DNA of 64,000 nt from Microplitis mediator (lineage: Eukaryota; Arthropoda; Insecta; Hymenoptera; Braconidae): positions 16,439,948 to 16,503,947 of the forward strand of contig NC_079977.1 in assembly GCF_029852145.1 (NCBI RefSeq), given 5' to 3'. The translations under genes and the position numbers were made by a program. This document shows, one piece after another, positions 54,431-64,000 of this stretch (its first letter is position 1; every line of letters begins with the position of its first letter). The notes below the pieces were generated by a model. It was not told the DNA's origin and did no database searches. It saw only the letters and a list, made by a program, of their open reading frames with translations.

Positions 54431-54812
54431 ACCACCCGGGTCAAAAAATTTGATCTGATTTTAGTCTAACTGGACTGTATTTGGACTACTTGGTCTGTTA
54501 TTGAACTTCTATGAAAATTTTAATCTGTTTTTGATCTACCCGGACCGAAAAATTTAATCTGAACACTATTGAAATCTATTGAACGCAGACCAATGATTAT
54601 AATAAAAAAGTCTGTTTTTTGTCTAAGCCCGATTTAAAACAGACTAAATATCATACGAAATTAAGTCTGATATTGGCCTGGATAATGACTAGTACGGATA
54701 AAAACAGATTAAATTCCTATATAAAATAAATACGATTTATAAACTTGAATTAAAGAAACAATATTTAATTTTATCATTTATTTTAAAACAGATCTGATTT
54801 TTTGACCCGGGC
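54431..54812. mobile_element. MITE with CCCGGGTCAAAAA ends, copy 3 (distinct interior)
   Basis: It begins ACCCGGGTCAAAAAATTTG and ends AAATTTTTTGACCCGGGC-like (TTTTTTGACCCGGGC). The terminal motif is that of copies 1 and 2, but the interior words are CTGATTTT/AAATCTG, so it is a different subfamily. Confidence 0.7.
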
Positions 54813-54987
54813 ATCAAAACCGATTTAGAACTCTTTTCGCAAATCCATAAGAATTCTTATATAGGCTCTTTAGATAATATAATCATCCTCCCCTCTCCCC
54901 ATGAAAATATACATATATACATAAATGCAAAAAATCTACTCAATGTGACATATATTGTTTTGCGCATACATATTTACACATATAGTA

Positions 54988-55640
54988 GGGTGCTTCGTTT
55001 CCGGCGAAAGTTTGTTTTTCGTTGCTCATTAAACAAAATATTATTCTTTATACTAAAACAAAAATTCTTGCCGAGTTTGAGCTCTTAATTTCAATCCTAA
55101 GTCCTTTCCATTTGACCAATTGTAATTTCTTTTTTTTTGATATTTTATTTTTCAAATTATTAAAATTATCACAACTCAGAAACTATGGACTGTAGCAACT
55201 TTACTCATAAGACTTTTTTTGAAGGGAATAAAATTTCCTATAAAATTCCCGTAAACATTTTTAGTGTACTTCCATTGGTTTACGTTCTGCAAGCCGATAA
55301 ACGTCAATTTTATATGAAAAATTACTTCCGCAACGGACACAAGTAAAACAGCTTGAATATCAGCTAAGTTACTATAAGCACTCTTGAAAAACACTAAGTT
55401 GCCTACAAATTGCGACAAACGGTGCTTTGATATCATAAAATGCAACTGGGTATTAGAAACTTAAAAAAAAGTAATTTAATTTACGCGTATTTTAAGTGGG
55501 AAATCTTTGAAATCAAATGGAAAGTACTTAGGATTGAAATTAAGAGTTCAAACTTGGCAAGAATTTCTGATTCAGCATAAAGAATGATATTTTGCTTGAT
55601 GAGCAACGAAAAACAAACTTTCGCGGGAAACGAAGCTCCC
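54988..55640. mobile_element. TA-flanked MITE with GGGTGCTTCGTTTCC ends
   Basis: TA at 54986-54987 and 55641-55642 flank GGGTGCTTCGTTTCC and its near inverse GGGAAACGAAGCTCCC. The inverted repeats run about 150 bp (TTTTTCGTTGCTCAT, ACTTTCCATTTGA). The middle reverse-strand frame (55445-55176) has no recognised domain. Confidence 0.85.
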
Positions 55641-55642
55641 TA

Positions 55643-56224
55643 ATATACCGCAATTTATGTTGACTTATACGTCGGCATAAACGATTACATAAATGTTGCC
55701 CCATTTAAGTAAAAATTTATGGGAAATTTGTTCCACACGTTTTTTTTTTTTTGGCGCCCAGCTATAAATATTTATGCACATGTGCCATCTACTTGTCACA
55801 TTTCTACGTGCTGATGCCGGAAAGTGTCGAAAAATTTCATGCATTCCTATAATGTTTCTTACTGAATTTTCATAAATCCTATTAGAATTCCATGGGTAAT
55901 TCAAAGTTATCAACACATATTTTTTTTTCATTTATTCCGACAGAGTCTAATAGATTTCCAACCAGATTCAGATCGACGCATAAAATTTTTCCTACGGATT
56001 CCTATAGATTCTCATACTTTTGCCCACTACGGTAGAAATTTATATTCCATCGATGCCCATAATGTTTTAGCCCAATATTATACATGGATTTTCATATGAA
56101 TCTTTTTGATAGTGTAGTTAAAAAAAAAGGAAAAAAGACATTATTAAATAAATCAAAAAAAAAAAAAATTGATGACAATGAAATAAATAATTTATGAGTA
56201 ATTTGCGATCCTATTTATAAAACG
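55643..56224. other. Downstream region of gene A
   Basis: This is AT-rich sequence below the stop codon of the minus-strand gene at 56225. On the minus strand the stretch below 56220 is AT-rich with AATAAA-like words near 56185-56130, suitable for polyadenylation. It includes minisatellite-like words at 55820-56100. Confidence 0.4.
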
Positions 56225-59200
56225 TTATTGTCTATTTTTTTTTCTTCTATTTTTAGCCATTCGTCGTCTGACGCCTCGTCTACGTGAATGAATAACTTCG
56301 CCATTACCACCTACGATAATTTCATTATTTCTAACTACAACACCTTCGTTATGATTAGATCTATTACTATTACTATTATTATTATGATTATGATTATGAT
56401 TATTATTATTATTATGATTATGATTATGATTATCATGATTATTATTATTATTATGATTATTATCATTATTATTATTATTATTATAACTATTATCATAATT
56501 GTTAATATAAGTACTGTTATTATTACTATCAATATTATCATTATTAATATTTTCATTTTTTTTCTTCTTAACTTGAGCTAATCTTTTAGGCTTTAATCGT
56601 TTCGTTTTTTTCGGATTTTTTTGTTTTGCTCGATAAAGAAGCGGTTTCACGGCATCCGGATCACAAGTACCAGGACCAATAGCTGTCGCATTACGAAGCG
56701 CCCGTGTCCAATCATTGAGAAATGCTTGATAAAGTCGTAGAACACCCCAGTCTTGTATTAGCATAAGAGTGAGATCACCTTCTGTGGCCCAATCAGATTC
56801 TGATGTAACTATTTCTGTTTTATGAATTTCTGGTAATTGTAATCCTAAATTTAAAATTGCTGTTTCTACTTCACACAGCATCTGGAAATAACAGATTTTC
56901 AAAACTTAGTAATCTGGTAATATTGTAATGAAAGAAGATCGTTTTGAGTAAAACAGCAAAATACCAATGAAAGTAAAAAATTTTTGTAATTCTACATTAT
57001 ATAAATAATTTTAAAAAAGAAATTTTTTTTGATCCATGATTATTGACACCCGGGTCAAAAATAAAACTTGATTCAGGCTCGCTTCGCCTTATTTTCTTTT
57101 GAAGTTATCGATTTGCTGACGATTTTTTGATAAGATCTCGACTTTTTCGACATAAATTTAATTTTTTTCAACTTTTTGAACTTTTTTCATCTTAGTTTCA
57201 ACTTATTCGTCTTTACTTTGAGCACGATAGTCATTCACATTACTTTTGACTTGTTAAACCAAGTCGAAAAAAAGTCATTTATTCGCCTTACTTTCGCCTT
57301 AATATATAAAAATTATTTCACCTTAGTTCTGACTTTTTCGACTTATAATTTAAGTCGAATAAGTCTACATCAAGTCAGTTTCGACTTGATTTAGACTTTT
57401 TCGCCTTACATTTTAAGTCGAATAAGTCTAAACCAAGTGAATTTCGACTTGATCTTGACTTTTTCGTCTTAAGATTTAAGTCGAATAAGTTTAAACCAAG
57501 TAAATTTCGACTTGATTTCAACTTTCTCGTCTTAAATCGTGACTAAGTAAGCCAGTTAAGTCTAAACCAAGGCGAAAACTTAATATATTTCATACCTCCG
57601 TAAAAAAGTCGAGTTTATCTTGTGAAAAACGGCTCCAAATTTCGACTTGGTAAACCAAGTCTAAATCAAGTTTTATTTTTGACCCGGGCAGCCTTTTAAA
57701 AAAGATAGTTAGTCATTCAAAACAGTACGATCGTTTTGAAATTTCGACCAGAAAAAAATTTTTTTCGTTTTTATTATCTGTTATTTTATTACAATACAGC
57801 CAAAATTTTACGAGGGTGAAATGAATTTAAAAAAATTAAAAACTGTTTATTTTATTTTATTATTTTTTAAATTTTTAAAATGAATTTTTTAAAACTATCA
57901 GCCATGGCTCGAATATTAAGGTTTAATATCTGTTAATTTTAACACAGAATTGAAAGTTTTTTTCTTTTTTTTTTTTAATACAAACACTTCTTTTATGTAT
58001 TGAGGGAAAAAAAATTGAATTCAAGTAATTTTTTTTTCTTGTGTCCGTAAATACTCAAAACAAGTAACTATTTTCTTACATAAAAATTTTTAAAAAGGAC
58101 TTTTAAGGTTCAAATCGATTCTTAAGAATATTAACGTATAGTCTAGCAAATAATTACGACCGTGTTTACTTAATAATTTCAATATTTCATGTATGACATT
58201 AAAAAAAATAAAAAGTTTTACATAATAGATATTCTTGATTCAAACATTTGTTCTTATTATTATTTGAACAATTATTATTACACTAAAAATCACCATACTG
58301 TGATTGACAATTAGTCTTCTGTGTTTATTAAGGTGTGCCATTTTGAGGCGACTTTTTTTTTCAACAAAAAAACAGGCTGAAAACTTGAGGGAAGGTGAGA
58401 AAAGAAGCCTGTTAAAAGCGAAGCTCTTGATATTGATATTTAGAGGTGCCTATTTCTAATTTTCCATTTCTCATTTAAATAACATAGGAAAAAAATTAAA
58501 AATTTTTTTTCATTTTTCTAGCTTGACATTCGTACCTCATATAAATAAGTCCATAGCACATTCTTGTAGAGAATTTAACGCTCTACAAAAAAGGTCTCTT
58601 ATCATTTTTTGATAAATCCATCCATTCGAAAGTTATTGGAACTGGAACTCAAATCTATAATAATTTTCCAGATCTTTTTACTTTTCCAGCAAAACTGTCA
58701 GACTTATCATAAAATGTCATAAGATCTTTTTTATAGACAATTATATTCCCTACGAATTATTTTTCATGAAGTTTTTTGAAATTCCACATTGTTTTGTAGT
58801 TATTTTCATTTTAATGCCAAGCTCGTAAAAATAATTGTCTTCTAACCTATTCTAAGAACTTAAGATTGAAATGAAAATAACTACAAAACAATGCGGAATT
58901 TCGAAAAACTTCATGAAAAATAATTCGTAGGGAATATAATTGTCTATAAAAAAGATCTTATGACATTTTTTGATAAGTCTGATAGTTTTGCTGGAAAAGT
59001 AAAAAAATCTGGAAAATTATTATAGATTTGAGTTCCAGCTCCAATAACTTTTGAATGGATGGATTTTTTAAAAAAATGATAAGAGACTTTTTTTGTAGAT
59101 CGTTAAATTCTCTACAAGAACGTGCTATGGACTTATTTATATGAGGTACTAATGCCAAGCTAGAAAAATGAAAAAAAATTTTTAATTTTTTTCCCATGTC

Positions 59201-62200
59201 ATTTAAATGAGAAATGGAAAATTAGAAATAGGCACCTCTAAATATTAATATCAAGAGCTTCGCTTTTAACAGGCTTCTTTCCTCACCTTCCATCGAGTTT
59301 TCAGCCTGCTTTTTTTTTTGAAGAAAAAAGTCACCTCAAAATGGCACACCCTAGTGTTTATGTGAAAATTGGTGATTCAAATCTCAATATTTATTTGAAA
59401 TAATTTTTCAGTCGACGGACGAAATTCTTTTCAAGTTCTGTTTTTGCTCAATATTTCTTATAAGTTTAAATTATTTTATAAACTAAAATATTCGGGCCTT
59501 TTTTCCGTGTAAAAAAAAAGTTCATTCTAAAAATGATCCAAAATGTTCATAACCGGGAACTTCCTAATTTTAATCAATTCCGAACTTTTAAGTTATCATT
59601 TTTGTAAAAAAAAAATTTCGACTGATTACTTTTTGAGGCGTGTTTTTATGTATTTTTTAAGCAGAAATAATTTGATTTGGAATTGTTGCTGGCTTCAAGA
59701 ACATTAAAAAAACAAAGACTTTAAAACCAATTATAAACTTTTTTTTACTAGTCTATAAATTGAGAATTTTTTTCTCTATGATTTCTATGAAGTTCCAAAA
59801 ATGATCAAGCCAATGTTCTGAATTGTCTCAAATTTGAAAGTCTATTGTTATGCGTCCCTAAGAAATATATGAAAAAATAACTTACTCGATGAACTTCATT
59901 TTGCATTTGACTAATAATTTCATTCCTCTTATTCATCGTGTACTCGACATTGATATTTGACTTGAGACGAAAACTCTTCAACAAATGAAATGTTATGGCA
60001 AATCGTTGAAGCGCGTCGTGAAGTTGTGGCAATCCGCGTTCTGCTTTTTTGCTCTTTTCTTTGCACCAAAGTTCATTGTAATACCATTCAAGCTGGTTCT
60101 TTGGCAACCAGCCCATGTGGTATTGTCCCTTCAATACTTTATATACCTGTAAAAAAAAAACTGATTTTATTTTTTCATAAAACAAAAAATTAAAAAACAA
60201 ATAAAAACGGAAATCCAAAGAGATTCAATTGTTTCAGCTGACAGGAATATTGTGGGAAGTAGTAGAATACTACCTACTAACCAACCTACGAGTACGAAGC
60301 GTCTTCTATGTCCAACTATCATATTATTTCATTTACTTTACCAAAGCTATGGTTTATTACTATCATTGTTGATATTATTTTTTTTTTTTTTTTTTTTATT
60401 TTTTTTTCATATTGAAAGGCGGCAGAAAAATTTAGTTTTCTGAAACCATCAGGTGTGGCACTAATCTTGACAAAAAAATAATAAACGGTAATGGATATGC
60501 GTGGAAAATTATGAAGCAAAGCAGAAAAATACTGTATTATTATTCCACTATAACTGCTTACGATAATAATGTTTTTAAAATATGAATGATAGACATAACA
60601 ATCTCGACTGTCATTATATGAATATATATTATTATAACAAACTCATTTTACTATCTCATTCAAAAGCATATTCTCAAATTTTTTTGTAAATAAAAAAAAT
60701 TCCCATAAAAATTATTGGATCATGTTCAAAATATTTGAGAAATAGGAGTAGATTATAATTATCTAAATTTATTTCTCACTGAAAAATCCAAATAATTTAG
60801 CTATATTAACTCTTAAATTATACACTTCTGTTGAATAAAGTGTGTGTTATTGAAGTGAGATTTTGACGGTAGCGTGAAAAAATGACAAATACTTTGAGAG
60901 TTTTCAAAATTTTTCTTTGAATAAAGTCTTGAACATATTTCGTACCTATTCAAAAGAGCTTCGAGTTGATGATCATGGATTTTCAGATTTTTATTAAAAA
61001 AACAAGAAGAAAATAAAATTTAAAAAAATACTTGAAAAAAAAAAAACTTTTTCATTTAAAGAAAAGATATGAGGGTTTTACGTCATAAATGGACTTTCAA
61101 ATAGTTTTGGTCCTGACAGTAGATTTTATAACGAAAAATTTTAGTCTGAGGGGTGAACCGTGAATCGTTCGAGAAAATAAGCTGAACTCTCTAAAACTAA
61201 ATTAGTGAAAAACCAATAATTACTTGTGAATATTCACTAATCTAAATTGTCCAAAGTATACGACTATGAATTAGTGACTATTCACTTTTTGAATTAGTAA
61301 CAAAAACAACATATAGAATTAGTGAAAATTTCACTGATTGAATTAGTCAAAAATGTACTAATTCACTTGTTGACGAGGATTTATTTGGAAAAATATTGTA
61401 TCGTTGCTAATAATATTGTATCAAAATATTATTATTATTATGATTATTATTTGTAATTGATTATAAAATTTTTTTAGCAACTTGATCGACTAAATTAACA
61501 ATTAAAATTACTTTCATATGGTAAATATTTATATCATAATTATAATTCATAACCTGAATCTATTGTCAATTATGGTTTTGATTAAGGTTCGGTAAAAAAA
61601 GTTGGAGTAAAAATATAAAGCTATTAAAGAATAACAAGATGTATTATTTAGCAACTAAATTAGGTTTTATTTAATTAACTTACTTGAATTAATACTGTTT
61701 AGTTGTATTTAAAAATTATCGTAATTAATTTTGCCCTGAATTTGATAATTCAATGATAGAATCAAAAGTCCTTAAGCGAGGCGCCACTAGTAATCATTGT
61801 AGAATCCGGGGAATCACTAATGAATTAGTGAATCTAATTCAAAATCTCTAATTTTGTAGTGAATTTTAAGATCACTATTTCAATTAGTGAAATTTTCACT
61901 TATTTAGTTTTAGAGAGAATGTCTTAATTTCCTGTAAATAGCTCGACTAATCCTATTCCCAGCGGAAAAATTTAAAAAAATTGATAGAAAATGGTTTGGG
62001 GTCAAAATAGTATCGGTTATCACTTCAAAATTCTTAGTTACTGTTTCTAGATAAAGGTAAGACAAATTTCATTAGCAAAGACTTAGGGGTTACTTTTTAA
62101 ATTTTTATTAAAAAAAAAAGGTCCGAATTCTTTCATCAAAAATTGGAAAAAGCTAAGTCTGAAATAAAGTGGGCCATTAATAAAGAAAAAAAAACAGTTG

Positions 62201-64000
62201 TTCGCTTGAATTTATGGTACTTGATCTATGACAATTCAAGTCATAACTCAAATAACAAACACTTAAGAAAAAAAAATTTGCTCAGGATCATCTTGCCCTT
62301 ACTTTTTTACAACCCGTAACTAAGATATGAAAAAATATACGTGTAACTGAAACTCAAATATCATATTTTTTTACAGCTGTCATTAAATATTCATTTATCA
62401 CCTAAAATTAAGTGAAATTGACTGCAAACATTTAAACTCAAATTTTCTAGCAGATCCCATTTTGCCTCACATTCGGATTTTTCACTAATAACTGGGTCAT
62501 ATTGATATCGAATACTCATTTGGAGAAGAAAAAGCCAGAACTAGCGATAATAACTCATACACGGAAAGAATTTTTTGATAAAAATTACTCTGTCATTTCG
62601 AGTAATCCTGGGCCGTTGCAAAAAATTAGTATTTTTTGTTTTAAATTTAATATTTTTTGTTTAAATAATAACGTTGCTAGACTATGTTTTACTCTACTAC
62701 TGAGTTATTTTTTAAAAGTCTTATATTTAATCGATTATTGTGAATATCTCATCTTAATCTATTCATTTTTACTCCATGCGATTAATTTTTACTCCCCAAT
62801 ATACCATTCTTTTAAACCCATTAACTTTTTGATGAAAAACTGCTAATAACTCAAATAAATTTTCTTATCTATGGAAGTAATTTTTACTATAAACTGCAGG
62901 GTAATATTTCAGTAGTCTCCGTTAATCTTCGGTTAATATCGGCTTCAATTAAATGTCTTTTATTTTGCTCGCGACAACTTACATGTTACGCACACAAACG
63001 TAGGCTTGGAAAAAAAGACGATCTCTTCATCTCTCTATAACTTAATATTTATCCGTCGCCAAGGACCTTCCAGTTTGAGCGACGCTAAATAAATAAATAA
63101 AAAAAAAAAAAACTTAATATTTATTTCAAAATTCAAAAAAAATTTGTATCTTTTCTTTTTTAACACAATAAGAGTAATTTTTATTTTTTATTATTTTTCA
63201 AAATATTTATTTTAAGTCGTATTCTAAAGCAATTAGATGATTTTAGGATTTTTTATGAAGACTTCAGCCTATTAATTGTAATTTTTATTGTAATTCAATA
63301 TAAATTTTATAAATTGGATCATCAACTTTTTATCATAACCTACGAGTAAAAATTAAATTAGAGAGAATTTATTTAGACAGCCGCTAGGTGTAATTTTTAC
63401 TCGTAATTGTGAGTAAAAATTAATCTGATTGATTTTTAGTCACTGAAAGAGTAAAATTTCGTAATTCGAAAGTAAAAAGTCGTAATGGCCCAAGATTACT
63501 CGATGTAGTGTAATTTTTAGAATAAATAACATGGCAATATTCATACGAAAATTCTTTCCGTGTACTTCTCGACATATTATGCTTATAGGACCCACCCCCC
63601 AACCCTTATTATTGCCTATTTTTTACCACTTTATCATAAAGTTACGATCCATTGAAGGAAACTGAAGTATTTAAAGAAGTAAAAAGACAATATTTTAATT
63701 ACCTTTGAATAAATTTCATGTACGACTTTGAGATCTTTCCGAAAATGATTTTGAGCAACACGCAGCTGTATTCGTACTTTCTTTAATGCCCGATGAACAC
63801 TATGTCTTTGTGGTGGTCGTTTTAAAGATGCAGCCAGTGGTGTACCGCAAGGTTGCTCCCACGTCTCCATAATATTAATACTAGGATCGGAAACAATCCC
63901 GAAGTTGTAAGATGGTGCCGCAGTGACTGCTGTTGTAAAACTTGAGCTCAGAAAAAATGCAAGACTCGTTAGTGTGGCCGTTTGTGCAAGCGAATCTATA
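56225..64000 (-). CDS. Secreted cytokine-like protein, partial, three exons seen (gene A)
   Basis: The exons are 64000-63703 (incomplete 5' end; donor AAG|GTAATT), 60146-59886 (acceptor TTTTTACAG, donor CGA|GTAAGT) and 56881-56225 (acceptor TTATTTCCAG), all phase 0, giving about 404 visible residues. The start codon lies beyond the window. A hydrophobic LTSLAFFLSSSFTTAVTAAP near the visible start is a likely signal peptide. The mature part has METWEQPCGTP, a basic RALKKVRIQLRVAQNHF helix, GQYHMGWLPKNQLEW, LPQLHDALQRFAITFHLL, MLCEVETAIL and IQDWGVLRLYQAFLNDW. It ends in a lysine-rich, then Asn/His-rich tail closing RRRGVRRRMAKNRRKK. Gene B shares the order of motifs. A length near 400 and a basic matrix-binding tail would fit Unpaired ligands, but this is unverified. 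Confidence 0.7.
56351..56552. repeat. ATTATG/ATT microsatellite inside coding exon
   Basis: A TTATTATGATTATG-type repeat encodes the Asn/His-rich tail of gene A on the minus strand. Repeat-driven open frames on the other strand (long Ile/Met runs) are artefacts. Confidence 0.85.
57048..57689. mobile_element. MITE with CCCGGGTCAAAAA ends, copy 2, in gene A intron
   Basis: It begins ACCCGGGTCAAAAATAAAA and ends with TTTTATTTTTGACCCGGGC. It is the inverse-oriented relative of 49771-50264: GACTAAGTAAGCCAGTTAAG at ~57541 is the inverse of CTTAACTGGCTTACTTAGTC at ~49902. It is longer than copy 1 by extra AAGTCGAATAAGTCTA units. Confidence 0.8.
58331..59351. mobile_element. Near-perfect palindromic TA-flanked MITE in gene A intron
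   Basis: TA at 58329-58330 and 59352-59353 flank AGGTGTGCCATTTTGAGG and its inverse CCTCAAAATGGCACACCC. The arms pair almost to the centre near 58835 (TTCCACATTGTTTTGTAG against CTACAAAACAATGCGGAA), so the whole 1-kb element is one long hairpin with scattered mismatches. Confidence 0.9.
61187..61917. mobile_element. MITE-like element with CTCTCTAAAAC ends
   Basis: CTCTCTAAAACTAAATTAGT at the left and the inverse ATTTAGTTTTAGAGAG at the right. The subterminal regions carry repeated AATTAGTGAA words in both orientations, and the ~430-bp middle is AT-rich. No clear target duplication was found. Confidence 0.65.
62560..63562. mobile_element. TA-flanked MITE with CACGGAAAGAATTTT ends
   Basis: TA at 62558-62559 and 63563-63564 flank CACGGAAAGAATTTT and the inverse AAAATTCTTTCCGTG. 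GAGTAAAAAT and ATTTTTACTC words recur inside. The terminal CACGGAAAGAA is close to the ends of the nested element at 51943-52797, so they may use the same transposase. Confidence 0.8.

Larger units (their letters stand above)
60147..63702 (-). other. First visible intron of gene A
   Basis: The 3.6-kb AT-rich intron contains two MITE-like elements (61187-61917 and 62560-63562). The frames at 62502-62846 and 63602-63420 lie in or across the latter element and have no domain. Confidence 0.6.

Noticed and set aside
56288..56581. Ile/Met-rich plus-strand frame and a second minus frame
   Set aside because: They are products of the ATTATG microsatellite within the real minus-strand exon.
44092..64000. 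The separate ORFs at 44.1, 45.6, 56.2, 59.8 and 63.6 kb as five small genes
   Set aside because: Consensus donors and acceptors in matching phase join them into two genes with parallel motif order.

Overview
The window is AT-rich eukaryotic DNA with spliced minus-strand genes, TATA promoters, many TA-flanked palindromic elements, a LINE, a hAT-type transposase and a complete Maverick/Polinton. The protein families point to an arthropod, most likely an insect. A hymenopteran such as a parasitoid wasp would fit, but the sequence does not prove the order.

Layout. Positions 1-4628 are a 12/24-bp satellite, and the same satellite recurs in the opposite orientation at 9065-11382 and 13499-14310. 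Between the arrays lie a two-exon BEN-domain gene (6517-5174, minus), probably cut by a stop codon, and a hAT-like transposase with one internal stop (11743-13233). From 14.7 to 35.0 kb a minus-strand non-LTR retrotransposon is split by a 16,127-bp Polinton (17206-33332). The Polinton has matching terminal inverted repeats and a perfect 6-bp target duplication, ATTGAC, at 17200-17205 and 33333-33338.

The Polinton carries a full virus-like set: protein-primed DNA polymerase B, integrase with chromodomain, packaging ATPase, adenovirus-type protease, major and minor capsid proteins, a phospholipase A2 capsid protein, a membrane-active small protein, a fibre-like protein and several conserved unknowns. 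Both arms hold inward-facing TATA promoters with 5' UTR introns. In the left arm, an ATG-less exon at 18822-19064 encodes what looks like the PP1/eIF2-alpha-phosphatase module of the GADD34 (PPP1R15) family. This is the most unusual observation in the window.

From 35.2 to 43 kb the DNA is mostly terminal-inverted-repeat elements and minisatellites, with one degenerate tRNA-Leu-like sequence. From 44.1 kb to the right edge there are two related minus-strand genes for secreted, helical, cytokine-like proteins. One is complete (45976-44092) and one is partial (from beyond 64000 to 56225). They share a WxxPCG motif, an LPxLHxxLQ(K/R)F helix, MLCEVE and DWGVL. I suspect the Unpaired/JAK-STAT ligand family but cannot confirm it here. 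Their introns and intergenic DNA are filled with palindromic MITE-like elements in several families.
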